A stretch of 64,000 bases of DNA from Comamonadaceae bacterium (GTDB taxonomy: Bacteria; Pseudomonadota; Gammaproteobacteria; Burkholderiales; Burkholderiaceae_C). A program made the translations under genes and the position numbers. The first letter of the stretch is position 1; each line of letters opens with the position of its first letter. Below, in pieces: positions 1-9,906 of this stretch. The stretch covers positions 1 through 64,000 of the forward strand of contig CANFPJ010000001.1 of the NCBI GenBank assembly GCA_947448885.1, given 5' to 3'. The notes under the pieces are model-generated. The model searched no databases and was not told the origin of the DNA. It saw only the letters and a program-made list of their open reading frames with translations.

Positions 1-112
1 CCTTGGTGGCGGCAAAGCCCTTTTGCACAAACAACTGCAACGCCGCCTCGAGCAATTCGCCCGGGCGGGCCTCTTTTCGCCGCTCGCGTTTGTGGGTTAA
101 ATCGGGGGTCAC
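1..112 (-). CDS. TetR-family transcriptional regulator, N-terminal fragment (cut by window edge)
   Basis: Only the first 37 residues are inside the window. Reading the minus strand from a GTG at 112 gives a basic stretch followed by ELLEAALQLFVQKGFAAT, the typical first helix of the TetR DNA-binding domain (LLxAAxxLFxxKGFxxT). The family represses transcription as a dimer and releases DNA on binding a small molecule. No in-frame ATG lies just upstream, so GTG is the probable start. An inverted repeat just upstream (116-144) may be its own operator. The ligand cannot be guessed, because the ligand-binding domain is outside the window. Confidence 0.8.
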   Translation of the reverse strand, partial: MTPDLTHKRERRKEARPGELLEAALQLFVQKGFAATK

Positions 113-115
113 TTT

Positions 116-144
116 GTTACTGACTGATTGGTTATTAATGTAAC
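116..144. promoter_or_regulatory. Candidate operator of the TetR regulator
   Basis: GTTAC at 116-120 and GTAAC at 140-144 form an inverted repeat with a 19-base spacer, directly upstream of the TetR start. TetR-family genes are commonly autoregulated from such sites. The spacer itself is only weakly symmetric, so this is a candidate based on position and arm symmetry alone. Confidence 0.3.
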
Positions 145-278
145 AGACGGGGGCGCAAAGTGGTCAACGGGGGCGAGTGGATCTCGGACGCTGGAAGAGG
201 GGGATTCACCAGGGGATGAACCGTATCAGGGTGAAAACGGGGCGAAGGGCCTTTTCCTTGAAGCCCTGGGGCATGGGT

Positions 279-1034
279 TCAGCGCGCGATCCACAAGCCC
301 AAGCGCTCTCGAATGACTTGTCGCGATGTGTTCAGGGCGCCAGCATCGGGCAGCCACTCCAAAGCGGCCTGTCCGTTGAGGCCCGGGTGACCCATGGGTA
401 TGGGCGTGACCACAAATCCGGCGCGTTCAAACTGGCGCACGCTGCGCGCCATGTGCCAGCTGTCGGTGACCAAGCCGATGCGGGTGATGCCTTGGGCCGA
501 CAGGATGCGAAAGCTTTGTTGGGCATTTTCTTGGGTGTCGCGCGACTGGCTCTCAGCCCAGCGCAGGGGCCAACCAAAAGCGTCTTGGGCCACCCGCTGC
601 GCCACCTCGGCTTCTGTGGGGCCATCTTTGCGGCCCCCCCAACCCACACCGCCAGTGAACATCAGGGGCAGTTGGGTCACGCGGGCCCATTGCACCCCTT
701 GGCGCAGCCGGTCCAGGCTGTGGCGGCCCAGTTGCGCGACGCCGTCTGGCAAGTCCACCTCCACCCCACCACCGAGCACCACCAAGGCTTGCACCTGTTG
801 GGTTTTGAAGTCCTGCGTGCTGACCATGGGGTGTTGGGGCAAGAGGTGCCGACTCAGCCACACACTCACTGCGGAGCAACTGAGCAACCACAGGCTGGCC
901 AAACCCAGGGCGATGGCTGCATGTGCCCAGGCGCGGTGGCGTTTCAAGCCCCACCAAGCCACAGCGATCAGCAGCAGCGGCGACAACGGGGGCAGGGCCA
1001 GGGCGGTCAAATAAGGTTTGATGTCGGGCAGCAT
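279..1034 (-). CDS. YdcF/ElyC/SanA family (DUF218) membrane protein
   Basis: A 251-residue protein with two N-terminal hydrophobic segments (about residues 13-30 and 37-57), then a DUF218 domain. The domain shows the family marks: VVLGGG at 85-90, TGGV at 128-131, SRDTQENA at 164-171 and TDSWHM at 190-195. Members such as E. coli ElyC and SanA act at the cell envelope, in lipid-carrier or peptidoglycan homeostasis and vancomycin tolerance. The biochemical reaction is not settled, so only an envelope role is proposed. The ATG is at 1034. The gene is divergent from the Bug receptor at 1216, and the 181 bases between them must hold both promoters. Confidence 0.85.
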   Translation of the reverse strand: MLPDIKPYLTALALPPLSPLLLIAVAWWGLKRHRAWAHAAIALGLASLWLLSCSAVSVWLSRHLLPQHPMVSTQDFKTQQVQALVVLGGGVEVDLPDGVAQLGRHSLDRLRQGVQWARVTQLPLMFTGGVGWGGRKDGPTEAEVAQRVAQDAFGWPLRWAESQSRDTQENAQQSFRILSAQGITRIGLVTDSWHMARSVRQFERAGFVVTPIPMGHPGLNGQAALEWLPDAGALNTSRQVIRERLGLWIAR

Positions 1035-1215
1035 GGAAGAGCAGGCAATCAGGAAGGCATTGGAGGGTGCTATGTTGATGGGGTGCCAGTGGGCAAGGGC
1101 TAGGCTGTCGCCGAGCGGTCAGCACAGGCCGCAGTCTAAGGCTTGCGCGGTCAAAATAGAGGCCACAGCTTTTGCGGAACAAGCCACTTGGCTGGACACC
1201 CGCTGGACCCCCACC

Positions 1216-2274
1216 ATGCATCACCCCTTTATGCGCATTTCTGCCTGCGCGGCCCAGGCCGCGAACCGTGCCCGCCACGGGCTGTGTCAGGCCTGGGTGG
1301 GCGTGCCTGTGGTGCGGGCTTGGGTTGCGTTGATATTGGCCGTGGGATCGGTGCTTGCAGGGGTTGGGGCATGGGCCCAAAGCATGGCCAGCGCACCGGT
1401 GAAAATTTGGGTGGGTGCCCCGGCTGGCGGAACCACCGACACCATGGCGCGGGCCATCTCGCAGGCTTTGGCCGAGCAATTGGGGCGGCCGGTGGTGGTG
1501 GAAAACCGCCCCGGTGCGGGGGGCAATTTGGCGGCCGAGTCCGTGGCCCGATCTCCAGCCGACGGCTTGAACCTGTTGATGAGCTTCACCAGCCACACCA
1601 TCAACGCCTCGCTGTACCCGCAATTGCCGTTTGACCCGGTGCGCGATTTCACCCCCTTGACCATGGTGTCGACCTCGCCGTCCATCTTGGTGGCCCATCC
1701 ATCCCTCAAGGCCAACAACCTCAGCGAGTTGCTGGCCTTGGCGCGCGCGCAGCCGGGCAAACTCAATTTCGCCATTGGCGGCCTGGGCTCGTCTTTGCAC
1801 TTGGCGGGCGACGCGTTCAAGATGAAGGGGCAGGTGTTCATCGTCAACATTCCCTACCGCGGCACGGCGCCGGCCATTGCCGATGTGTTGGCCGGGCAGG
1901 TCGAGTTGATGTTTGCCAACATCGGCAACGCCCAGGCGCACATCAAAGCCGGGCGGCTCAAGGCCTTGGGCGTGACCAGCGCCACCCGCTTGCCGGCGTT
2001 TCCCGATGTGCCAGCCATTGCCGAGGCCCTGCCTGGGTTTGAGTCCAGCGCTTGGTTTGGCCTGTTTGGGCCCGCGCGCATGGACGCAGCCCTGGTGCAA
2101 AAGATCAGCCAAGCAGCGCGCCAAGCCCTGCTGTTGCCCGCCGTGCGCCGACGCATCGAGGCCGAAGGCGCCCAGGTGGTGGGCAGCAGCGCGGCAGATT
2201 TTGAACGCTTTGTGGCCCAAGATGTGCTGCGCTGGCGCGATGTGGTGCGCTATGCTGGCGCCAAACCTGAATAA
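1216..2274 (+). CDS. Bug/TctC family tripartite tricarboxylate receptor
   Basis: A periplasmic solute receptor of about 352 residues. The chosen ATG at 1216 (or 1231) leaves a long N-terminus ending in a hydrophobic signal segment and AWAQ, a plausible signal peptidase site. The mature part opens with the family pattern KIWVGAPAGGTTDTMAR and continues with VVVENRPGAGG. It also has the PYRGTAPAIADVLAGQV segment shared by Bug proteins. The family binds carboxylated ligands for TTT transporters, but no tctA or tctB gene is nearby, as is usual for the expanded Bug families of Burkholderiales. It lies 26 bases before the lyase at 2301 and is probably co-transcribed with it. The reading frame is open further upstream, but that stretch overlaps the divergent gene. 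Confidence 0.88.
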   Translation: MHHPFMRISACAAQAANRARHGLCQAWVGVPVVRAWVALILAVGSVLAGVGAWAQSMASAPVKIWVGAPAGGTTDTMARAISQALAEQLGRPVVVENRPGAGGNLAAESVARSPADGLNLLMSFTSHTINASLYPQLPFDPVRDFTPLTMVSTSPSILVAHPSLKANNLSELLALARAQPGKLNFAIGGLGSSLHLAGDAFKMKGQVFIVNIPYRGTAPAIADVLAGQVELMFANIGNAQAHIKAGRLKALGVTSATRLPAFPDVPAIAEALPGFESSAWFGLFGPARMDAALVQKISQAARQALLLPAVRRRIEAEGAQVVGSSAADFERFVAQDVLRWRDVVRYAGAKPE

Positions 2275-2300
2275 TCGATTCACTTTCACAGATCACCCCC

Positions 2301-3173
2301 ATGAACAACCCCACCACGACCTTTCACCAGCGCCTGCAACAAACCCAAGTGGTCTTGGCCCCCGGTATTTACGACGCCTTGAGCGCCTTGATCGCCGAGC
2401 AATCGGGCTTTGAAGCCTTGTATTTGTCTGGCGCATCCATCGCCTACACCCGCTTGGGTCGCTCGGACGTGGGCTTGACCACCGCCACCGAGGTGGCCGA
2501 CACCTTGGCGCGCATCACCGAGCGGGTCAGCCTGCCCGTGATCGTGGACGCCGACACCGGTTTTGGCAATGCTTTGAACGTGCAGCGCACCGTCTTGGCA
2601 TTTGAGCGGGCGGGTGCCGCCATGATCCAACTCGAAGACCAAGGCTTTCCCAAGCGCTGCGGCCATTTGGACGGCAAAACCGTGGTCCCGACCCGCGAGA
2701 TGCAAGGCAAATTGCGGGCGGCGCTGGACGCGCGGCGCAGCCCCCAAACCTTGATCCTGGCCCGCACCGATGCGGTGGCGGTGGAGGGCTTTGAAGCCGC
2801 CATGGACCGTGCCGAAGCCTATTTGGAATGCGGTGTGGACGCGCTGTTCATCGAAGCGGTGCGCAGCCCCGAGCAAATGGATGTGGCGTGTGGCCGGTTT
2901 GCAGGGCGCATCCCGATGCTGGCCAACATGGTCGAGGGCGGCAAAACCCCGGTGACCGATGCCCAAAGCTTGGGGCAAAAGGGTTACCGCATTGTGATCT
3001 TCCCCGGCGGCACGGCACGGGCGGTGGCGCACACCTTGCAAGGCTATTACCGCAGCTTGCACCAGCACCAAACCAGCTTGCCTTGGCGCGAGCAGATGCT
3101 GGACTTTGATGGCCTCAATGCGGTCATTGGCACGCCCGAACTGCTGGCCACCGGCCAGCGTTACGAAGGCTGA
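2301..3173 (+). CDS. Isocitrate lyase/PEP mutase family carbon-carbon lyase
   Basis: A 290-residue TIM-barrel enzyme of the ICL/PEPM superfamily, which cleaves or forms bonds next to a carboxylate (2-methylisocitrate lyase, dimethylmalate lyase, oxaloacetate decarboxylase, PEP mutase). The Mg-binding DADTGFGN motif is at 83-90, and the catalytic loop KRCGH is at 118-122 with Cys120. The Cys loop supports lyase chemistry over phosphonate mutase chemistry. The nearest type by recollection is the short 2,3-dimethylmalate lyase or oxaloacetate decarboxylase group. It probably shares a transcript with the Bug receptor upstream, which suggests that the receptor's ligand feeds this enzyme. Its TGA abuts the convergent gcvP stop with no spacer. 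Confidence 0.87.
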   Translation: MNNPTTTFHQRLQQTQVVLAPGIYDALSALIAEQSGFEALYLSGASIAYTRLGRSDVGLTTATEVADTLARITERVSLPVIVDADTGFGNALNVQRTVLAFERAGAAMIQLEDQGFPKRCGHLDGKTVVPTREMQGKLRAALDARRSPQTLILARTDAVAVEGFEAAMDRAEAYLECGVDALFIEAVRSPEQMDVACGRFAGRIPMLANMVEGGKTPVTDAQSLGQKGYRIVIFPGGTARAVAHTLQGYYRSLHQHQTSLPWREQMLDFDGLNAVIGTPELLATGQRYEG

Positions 3174-6152
3174 TCAGCCCGAGGTCTGGCTGTCCGCGGC
3201 GTAGGCGGACAGGGGCACGCAACTGCAAAACAGGTTGCGGTCGCCGTGCACGTTGTCGATGCGGCCCACACTGGGCCAGTACTTCACACTGCCCAGGGGG
3301 CGGCCCTGCAGCACCGCCGCCAACTCGCGGGAATAGGGGTGGGGCCAGTCCGCACCCAGCACGCTGCCCACCGTGTGGGGTGCGTTTTTCAGGGGGTTGT
3401 TGTCTGGCGGCCAAACACCGGTTTCAATGTGGCGAATTTCTTCGCGGATGGCGATCATGGCTTGGATGAAGCGATCGAGTTCCTCCAGCGTTTCGCTTTC
3501 GGTGGGTTCAACCATCAAGGTGTTGGCCACGGGGAACGACAGGGTGGGCGCATGGAAGCCATGGTCCATCAAACGCTTGGCCACGTCCTCGGCCATCACA
3601 CCGGCACTGTCTTTGAGGCCACGCAGGTCCAAGATGCATTCGTGCGCCACGTGGCCGTGCTCGCCCGCGTATAAGGTGGGGTAGTGGTCGGCCAAACGGC
3701 GGCTGATGTAATTGGCGGACAGGATGGCCGTCTCTGTGGCCAGTTGCAAGCCGGCCGCGCCCATCATGCGGCAGTACATCCAGGAAATGGGCAACACCGC
3801 GGCGTTGCCCAAAGGCGCCGCAGAGATGGCGCCCACCGCCGGTGCGGCGGCGGGTTTGTCTTGGCCGCTGGCCGGGGTTTGGGCGGTTTGTCCGCCACCG
3901 GGCCAGCCCCCGGTGGCATGGCCCGGCAAAAAGGGCACCAGGTCTGGCACCACGCACACCGGTCCCACGCCGGGGCCACCGCCGCCGTGCGGGATGCAAA
4001 AGGTTTTGTGCAAATTCAGATGGCTGACATCGCCGCCAAATTCGCCGGGCGCGGCCACGCCGACCAAGGCGTTCATGTTCGCGCCATCGACATACACGCG
4101 CCCGCCATGCTGGTGCACCAATGCGCACAAGGCCTTGACCTGGGTTTCAAACACTCCGTGGGTGCTGGGGTAGGTGATCATCACCGCGGCCAAGTTGGCG
4201 CTGTGCTGCTCGCACTTGGCTTGCAAATCGGCCATGTCCACATTGCCGTTCTCGTCGCACTGCGTCACCACCACTTGCATGCCCACCATTTGGGCGCTGG
4301 CGGGGTTGGTGCCATGGGCGCTGGACGGGATCAGGCAAATGTGGCGGTGGCCTTGACCGTGGGCGCGGTGGTAGGCCTGGATCACCAGCAAGCCCGCATA
4401 TTCGCCCTGCGACCCGGCATTGGGCTGCAAGCTGATGCCCGCATAGCCGGTGGCCTCGCACAGCCATTGGCGCAACTGGCGGTCCAACTCGGCATAGCCT
4501 TGCAGTTGATCGGCTGGGGCAAAGGGATGGACGTTGGCAAATTCAGGCCAGGTGATGGGGATCATCTCGCTGGTGGCGTTGAGCTTCATGGTGCACGAAC
4601 CCAGTGGGATCATGCTGCGGTCCAGCGCCAGGTCTTTGTCCGACAGCTGGCGGATGTAGCGCAGCATGCCCGTTTCGGAGTGGTAGCGGCTGAACACCGG
4701 GTGGGTGAGAAAGTCGCTGCTGCGGCGCAAGCCCTCGGGGATCAGGGGGGCTATGCCTTTTTCAAAGCCCGACCAGTCGGGCAGAGCGCTGTCAGGCCGG
4801 GCCAACAACTGCCACAGCAACTGCACATCTTCGCGGGTGGTGGTTTCGTCCAGGCTGATGCCGATGGTGTGGTCGTTCAAGCGACGCAGATTGGCACCGG
4901 CGGCCACAGCCCGCGCTTGCAACTCGCTCGCCGCTGAGGGAGACGTCATCACCACGCCCAAGGTGTCAAAGGCGGTGTCGCTCAGCAAAACACAGCCCAT
5001 TTGACGCAAGCCTTGCGCCAAGATGGCGCAAAAGCTGCTCACGCGTTGGGCGATGCGCTTCAAGCCTTGGGGCCCGTGGTAGACCGCATACATGCTGGCC
5101 ACCACCGCCGGCAGCACTTGGGCGGTGCAAATGTTGGAGGTGGCTTTTTCGCGCCGAATGTGTTGTTCGCGGGTTTGCAGGGCCAACCGGTAAGCGGGTT
5201 GGCCGTGCGCATCAATGCTGACCCCGACCAAGCGCCCGGGCATGGAGCGTTTGTATTCGTCTTTGCACGCCAAATACGCAGCGTGCGGGCCGCCCGCGCC
5301 CATGGGCATGCCAAAGCGCTGTGTGGTGCCGACCACGATGTCGGCGCCCATCTCACCCGGGGGTTTGAGCAGGGTCAGGGCCAGCAAATCGGCGCAAACA
5401 ATCAATGCCGCTTGGTGGCTGTGGATGATGTCAGCATCGGCCGACGCGTCAACCAACGCACCGCTACTGCCAGGATAGGCGCGCAAGGCGGCAAAGTAGC
5501 CGCCAGCGGCCAAAGCGGCTTGCCATGCTTGCGGGCCGTGGGTCAGCACCACTTCGATGCCCAAGGGTTGGGCCCGGGTTTGAATCACTTCGATGGTTTG
5601 CGGGTGGCAATCGGCGTCCACCACCATCACCATGCCGCGCGCCTTGACCTGTCGCTTGGCCAAGGTCATGGCCTCTGCGGCGGCGGTGGCTTCATCGAGC
5701 ATGGAGGCATTGGCCATGGGCATGGCGGTCAGGTCGCAGACCATGGTTTGAAAGTTCACCAAGGCTTCCATGCGGCCCTGGCTGATTTCAGCTTGGTAAG
5801 GGGTGTAGGCCGTGTACCAAGCCGGGTTTTCCAAAATATTGCGCAGAATCACCCCAGGGGTGTGGGTGCCGTGATAGCCCTGGCCAATGAAGCTTTTGAG
5901 CAATTGATTTTGACTGGCCATGGCCTTGAGCTCGGCCAATGCCGCCGCTTCGGTGATGGGGGCAGGCAGTCGCATGCTTTGGCGCCGGGCAATCGAGCGC
6001 GGCACGATGGCCTCGATCAGGGCGCGGCGCGAAGCCGCACCAATGACCCCCAACATGTGCTGCTCGTCTGCGGCACTGATGCCGATGTGGCGGGCAATGA
6101 ACTCCGAATGGTTTTCCAATTCGTCCAGGGGCTTGGCAGTGGGCATGAGCAT
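3174..6152 (-). CDS. gcvP: Glycine dehydrogenase (aminomethyl-transferring), P-protein
   Basis: A pyridoxal-phosphate enzyme that decarboxylates glycine and passes the aminomethyl group to the lipoyl arm of GcvH. It is about 992 residues from the ATG at 6152; an upstream in-frame TTG at 6173 is possible, but AAAGG is well spaced for 6152. The fused two-half form is clear: the N-half has the [12 protein letters not shown] region, and the C-half has [17 protein letters not shown] with the PLP lysine. After [10 protein letters not shown] there is a linker of about 30 residues rich in Ala, Gln and Pro before [10 protein letters not shown], longer than in E. coli. It is the last gene of gcvT-gcvH-gcvP and would be under the glycine riboswitch. 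Confidence 0.98.
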   Translation of the reverse strand: MLMPTAKPLDELENHSEFIARHIGISAADEQHMLGVIGAASRRALIEAIVPRSIARRQSMRLPAPITEAAALAELKAMASQNQLLKSFIGQGYHGTHTPGVILRNILENPAWYTAYTPYQAEISQGRMEALVNFQTMVCDLTAMPMANASMLDEATAAAEAMTLAKRQVKARGMVMVVDADCHPQTIEVIQTRAQPLGIEVVLTHGPQAWQAALAAGGYFAALRAYPGSSGALVDASADADIIHSHQAALIVCADLLALTLLKPPGEMGADIVVGTTQRFGMPMGAGGPHAAYLACKDEYKRSMPGRLVGVSIDAHGQPAYRLALQTREQHIRREKATSNICTAQVLPAVVASMYAVYHGPQGLKRIAQRVSSFCAILAQGLRQMGCVLLSDTAFDTLGVVMTSPSAASELQARAVAAGANLRRLNDHTIGISLDETTTREDVQLLWQLLARPDSALPDWSGFEKGIAPLIPEGLRRSSDFLTHPVFSRYHSETGMLRYIRQLSDKDLALDRSMIPLGSCTMKLNATSEMIPITWPEFANVHPFAPADQLQGYAELDRQLRQWLCEATGYAGISLQPNAGSQGEYAGLLVIQAYHRAHGQGHRHICLIPSSAHGTNPASAQMVGMQVVVTQCDENGNVDMADLQAKCEQHSANLAAVMITYPSTHGVFETQVKALCALVHQHGGRVYVDGANMNALVGVAAPGEFGGDVSHLNLHKTFCIPHGGGGPGVGPVCVVPDLVPFLPGHATGGWPGGGQTAQTPASGQDKPAAAPAVGAISAAPLGNAAVLPISWMYCRMMGAAGLQLATETAILSANYISRRLADHYPTLYAGEHGHVAHECILDLRGLKDSAGVMAEDVAKRLMDHGFHAPTLSFPVANTLMVEPTESETLEELDRFIQAMIAIREEIRHIETGVWPPDNNPLKNAPHTVGSVLGADWPHPYSRELAAVLQGRPLGSVKYWPSVGRIDNVHGDRNLFCSCVPLSAYAADSQTSG

Positions 6153-6247
6153 GGCGGGGCCTTTGGGTGGCAAGGGTCAGGAATCAGTGGCGGGTCAAAG
6201 CAGTGGGCGAACGACAGCGACAAACGGCGCGCGCCCACCGTGTGCGG

Positions 6248-6616
6248 TCATGAACCGGTCAAGGCCGCATAGGCGGCTTCGTCCATCAAGGCATCGATTT
6301 GGGCGGGCGCGCTGGGCTTCACCTTGAAGAACCACCCAGCCCCCAATGGGTCGGTGTTGGCCAAGGAGGGGTCGTCGCGCAAGGCCTCATTGACCTCGGT
6401 GACGGTGCCACTGATGGGCATGTAGACGTCGGCTGCGGCCTTGACCGACTCAACCACCCCCGCCACGGCACCTTGTTCAAAAGCGCTGCCCACCTCGGGC
6501 AATTCGACAAACACCACATCGCCCAAGGCGTCTTGGGCATGGTGGGTGATGCCCACGCAAGCGACCGCGCCTTCGGGGCGCACCCATTCGTGTTCAACGG
6601 TGTATTTGAGGCTCAT
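6248..6616 (-). CDS. gcvH: Glycine cleavage system H protein
   Basis: A 122-residue lipoyl carrier that shuttles the aminomethyl intermediate from GcvP to GcvT. It opens with KYTVEHEWV, and the lipoylated lysine is Lys59 in [14 protein letters not shown], the invariant ESVKA context. Length and composition match the family. The start ATG at 6616 follows AAGGAA at good spacing. It lies between gcvT (61-base gap) and gcvP (95-base gap) on the same strand. Confidence 0.98.
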   Translation of the reverse strand: MSLKYTVEHEWVRPEGAVACVGITHHAQDALGDVVFVELPEVGSAFEQGAVAGVVESVKAAADVYMPISGTVTEVNEALRDDPSLANTDPLGAGWFFKVKPSAPAQIDALMDEAAYAALTGS

Positions 6617-6677
6617 GGGGAGGTTCCTTTGCTGGTTCTAAAAAAGCGTTAATGGATTAATTGGGGTCAGATTCCAA

Positions 6678-7808
6678 TTATTTCGGTCCGCGGTGGTATC
6701 GATTGGGCACAAACGGCATGGCAACGACTTCCATGGGCACGGCTTTGCCGCGCACCACCGCGTTCAGCCGATGGCCCGGGCTGGCATGGTCAGGGTACAC
6801 GTAGCCCATGGCAATGGGTTGATCGATGCTCGGGCCCAGCAGCCCGCTGGTGACTTCGCCCACCGTTTGACCATCCACTGACTGCAAAACCGTGTGCTCA
6901 CGCACCGGCACGCGCTCCAAAGCCAGCAGACCGACACGGCGGCGTGGCAAGGGCAGTCGGCCGTCCAACTGGGCCAGCACATGGTCTGACCCTGGAAAGC
7001 CGCCCGCCCGTTCACCGCCGCTGCGCCTAACCTTTTGGATGGCCCAGTTCAGGCCCGCTTCAATTGGGGTGGTTTGTGCGTCAATGTCTTGGCCATACAG
7101 GCACAAACCAGCTTCCAGGCGCAGGGAGTTGCGCGCGCCCAGGCCAATCGGGGCCACACCGTCTTGCGACAGCAGGGCTTGGGCCAAGGGGCTGGCCGCG
7201 TCTTGATGCACGGAAATTTCAAAACCATCTTCCCCGGTATAGCCGCTGCGGGTGATGTACAGGGGGTGGCCTTGCCAGCTGAAGGCCCCCCCGGTCATGA
7301 AGACCAAGGCAGAAACGCCGGGAATCAAGTTTTCCAAAGCCGGTGCAGCCGTTGGACCTTGCAAAGCCAGCAAGGCTTGCTGGGGCAGCGGGATGACTTG
7401 GCACCAGGTGCCAATGGCGGCCTGAATGTGCGCGATGTCGTTGACCTTGCAAGCGCCATTGACGATCAGCAACAGGTCGTCGCCGCGGTTGACAAACATC
7501 AAGTCGTCGATGATGCCGCCGTGTTCATTGAGCAGCAGGCCATAGCGTTGTTGGTTCAGCCCCAGACCCATGACGTCCATGGGGATCAAGGTTTCCAAGG
7601 CGCGGGCAGCATCTGGGCCCACCAAGCGGATTTGGCCCATGTGGGACACATCAAACAAGCCCGCTGCGGCGCGGGTGTGTTTGTGTTCGGCCATCAGGCC
7701 AGCGGGGTATTGCACCGGCATGTCGTAGCCCGCAAAAGGCACCATGCGTGCCCCCAGGGACAAATGCAGGCCGTGCAGCGGGGTTTTGAGCAGCGTGTTG
7801 TCGGACAA
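6678..7808 (-). CDS. gcvT: Glycine cleavage system aminomethyltransferase, T protein
   Basis: The tetrahydrofolate-dependent T-protein, which releases ammonia and forms methylene-THF. Recognisable blocks are PFAGYDMPVQYP, LFDVSHMGQI and SGYTGEDGFEI. The frame is open to a GTG at 7850, but that would put translation almost at the edge of the riboswitch. A TTG at 7808, preceded by GGAG six bases upstream, gives SDNTLLKTPLHGLH, which matches the family N-terminus and a length of 376 residues. I therefore prefer TTG. It is the first gene of the operon. Confidence 0.95.
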   Translation of the reverse strand: MSDNTLLKTPLHGLHLSLGARMVPFAGYDMPVQYPAGLMAEHKHTRAAAGLFDVSHMGQIRLVGPDAARALETLIPMDVMGLGLNQQRYGLLLNEHGGIIDDLMFVNRGDDLLLIVNGACKVNDIAHIQAAIGTWCQVIPLPQQALLALQGPTAAPALENLIPGVSALVFMTGGAFSWQGHPLYITRSGYTGEDGFEISVHQDAASPLAQALLSQDGVAPIGLGARNSLRLEAGLCLYGQDIDAQTTPIEAGLNWAIQKVRRSGGERAGGFPGSDHVLAQLDGRLPLPRRRVGLLALERVPVREHTVLQSVDGQTVGEVTSGLLGPSIDQPIAMGYVYPDHASPGHRLNAVVRGKAVPMEVVAMPFVPNRYHRGPK

Positions 7809-7860
7809 AGTGGGCTCCAGCCAAAGGCAGTGCCAGCCCCATGCCAGCACCGGGAACCCT

Positions 7861-8019
7861 GTTGTCCGCTTTACCTGAGAGATTCAGACTGCCAAATGCA
7901 GCTTTGCCCCTTCGGTGGATGCCGTGTTGCACGGCACCTCTCTCCAACAGAATCGATTGCGTCAGTCCTTTTGCCTGAGCGTTCAGCCTTCGGCGGTTCT
8001 TGCGAACTCTCTCCTGACC
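7861..8019 (-). promoter_or_regulatory. Tandem glycine riboswitch (two gcvT-type aptamers)
   Basis: On the minus strand the leader shows two successive glycine aptamers. The first has GGAGAGAG, a CCGAAGG core and CAAAAGGACTGACG. The second has GGAGAGAGG, ACCGAAGGGGC, and the end CTGAATCTCTCAGGTAAAG. These are the conserved elements of the gcvT RNA motif. It ends about 50 bases before the gcvT start, so glycine binding would switch on gcvT-gcvH-gcvP. I see no clear intrinsic terminator between the second aptamer and gcvT, so control may act on translation. Edges are approximate. Confidence 0.95.
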
Positions 8020-8050
8020 GGCGGGATTCTAACCACCCCGCCAAGCGCCC

Positions 8051-9748
8051 TCACATGCCGGCGTAATTGGGCCCGCCGCCGCCTTCGGGGGTGACCCAAA
8101 TGATGTTTTGCGTGGGGTCTTTGATGTCGCAGGTTTTGCAGTGCACACAGTTTTGCGCGTTGATTTGCAAGCGCTCGGTTTTGTCGTCGTTTTGCACGTA
8201 TTCATACACCCCGGCCGGGCAATAGCGCGTCTCGGGCCCGGCGTACATGCGCTTGTTGACCAACACCGGGATGGTCGGGTCGGTCAAGGTCAGGTGGGCG
8301 GGTTGGTTTTCTTCGTGGTTGGTGTTGCTGATGAACACGCTGCTCAAGCGGTCAAAACTGATCACGCCATCGGGTTTGGGGTAACGGATGGGTTTGCATT
8401 CGCTGTAAGAGCGCAGCGCCACATGGTCGGGTTTCAAGCGGTGGATGGTCCAAGGCATGTTGCCGCGCAGCACAAACTGCTCGATGCCGGTCATCAGCGA
8501 GCCGACATTTCGCCCCTTTTTGAACCACTGCTTGAAGTTGCGCGCTTTGTTGAGTTCGGTGTACAGCCAGCTGTTCTCAAACGCTTGTGGGTAGGCGCTG
8601 AGCTCGTCGTGTTGGCGTCCCGCCTGCAAGGCGTCAAAGGCGGCCTCGGCGGCGAGCATGCCGGTTTTGATGGCCGCGTGGCTGCCCTTGATGCGGCTGG
8701 CATTCAGGTAGCCCGCGTCGCAGCCCACCAAAGCGCCGCCCGGAAACACGGTTTTGGGCAGCGACAGCAAGCCACCAGCGGTGATGGCGCGCGCGCCATA
8801 AGAAATGCGCTTGCCCGGTGTAATGCCCTTTTCGGCATCGCCTTCAAAGTACCAACGGACATTGGGGTGGGTTTTGAAGCGTTGAAACTCCTCATAGGGG
8901 CTGAGGTAGGGGTTGGTGTAGTCCAAGCCCACCACAAAACCCACCACCACCTGGTTGCCTTCGGCGTGGTACAAAAATGACCCGCCGTACACATCGTTCT
9001 CCAAAGGCCAGCCAGCGCTGTGCATGGCAAAACCGGCTTGGTGGCGTTGCGGGTCAATTTCCCACAGTTCTTTGATACCAATGCCATAGCTTTGGGGGTC
9101 TTTGCCGGCGTCGAGTTTGTAGTGGGCGATGACTTGTTTGCCCAAGTGACCGCGCGCGCCCTCGGCAAACACCGTGTACTTGGCATGCAATTCCATGCCG
9201 AGTTGGAAGTTCTCCGTGGGCTCACCGTCTTTGCCCACCCCCATGTTGCCGGTGGCCACGCCTTTGACAGCGCCGGTTTCGGTGTACAGCACTTCGGCCG
9301 CGGCAAAGCCCGGAAATATTTCAACCCCCAAGGCCTCGGCCTGTTGCGCCAACCAGCGCGTCACGTCGCCCAAGCTGACGATGTAATTGCCGTGGTTTTG
9401 AAAGCACTCGGGCAGCAGCCAGTTGGGCGTGCGAATGCCGCTGTTTTCGGTGAAGAACATGAAGGCGTCATCGGTCACCGGTTGGTTCAAGGGTGCGCCC
9501 ATGGCCTTCCAGTCGGGGAAGAGTTCGGTGATGGCGCGCGGGTCCATGATGGCGCCGGACAGAATGTGCGCGCCCGGTTCGGAGCCTTTTTCCAGCACCA
9601 CCACCGACACCTCATGGCCTTTTTCTTGCGCCAACTGCTTCAAGCGGATGGCGGTGGACAAGCCCGCCGGGCCGGCGCCCACCACGACCACGTCGTATTC
9701 CATGGCTTCACGGGGTCCGTACTGGGCAATGATTTCGTCTGCGGTCAT
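8051..9748 (-). CDS. Electron transfer flavoprotein-ubiquinone oxidoreductase
   Basis: A 565-residue FAD and 4Fe-4S enzyme that takes electrons from ETF (acyl-CoA, choline and amino-acid dehydrogenases) to the quinone pool at the inner membrane. The N-terminus has the dinucleotide motif VVVVGAGPAGLS. The C-terminus has the cluster cysteines in RYCPAGVY and NCVHCKTCDIKDP. Length is as expected for the family. It starts at ATG 9748. It lies upstream of the gcv leader on the same strand, but the riboswitch with its own promoter region starts a separate unit. It fits a fatty-acid, aromatic-acid or amino-acid-degrading lifestyle. Confidence 0.96.
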   Translation of the reverse strand: MTADEIIAQYGPREAMEYDVVVVGAGPAGLSTAIRLKQLAQEKGHEVSVVVLEKGSEPGAHILSGAIMDPRAITELFPDWKAMGAPLNQPVTDDAFMFFTENSGIRTPNWLLPECFQNHGNYIVSLGDVTRWLAQQAEALGVEIFPGFAAAEVLYTETGAVKGVATGNMGVGKDGEPTENFQLGMELHAKYTVFAEGARGHLGKQVIAHYKLDAGKDPQSYGIGIKELWEIDPQRHQAGFAMHSAGWPLENDVYGGSFLYHAEGNQVVVGFVVGLDYTNPYLSPYEEFQRFKTHPNVRWYFEGDAEKGITPGKRISYGARAITAGGLLSLPKTVFPGGALVGCDAGYLNASRIKGSHAAIKTGMLAAEAAFDALQAGRQHDELSAYPQAFENSWLYTELNKARNFKQWFKKGRNVGSLMTGIEQFVLRGNMPWTIHRLKPDHVALRSYSECKPIRYPKPDGVISFDRLSSVFISNTNHEENQPAHLTLTDPTIPVLVNKRMYAGPETRYCPAGVYEYVQNDDKTERLQINAQNCVHCKTCDIKDPTQNIIWVTPEGGGGPNYAGM

Positions 9749-9906
9749 CGTGTCCTCGAATGGCTGTGTTCAACTGCTGCGCATTCTAATTGCGGGCATT
9801 TGCATCCCATGGCGATAATCGTGCGCACATTCGGAGACATGGCCATGAAGCACACCATCCACCGCCCCACAGCGCCGTTGGCGGCATTCACACCTTGGGG
9901 GAACGC

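Noticed and set aside
177..1103. 308-codon plus-strand frame
   Set aside because: Antisense to the YdcF-type gene, which has recognisable motifs; no family resemblance in the plus frame.
553..2289. Long minus-strand open frame (578 codons)
   Set aside because: Shadow of the Bug receptor and YdcF genes. High GC at third positions keeps antisense frames open; the translation is His/Gly/Arg-rich with no domain.
3684..6272. Two long plus-strand open frames antisense to gcvP (417 and 423 codons)
   Set aside because: They lie wholly or almost wholly opposite gcvP, which has clear homology, and their translations have the Gly/His-rich composition of antisense shadows.
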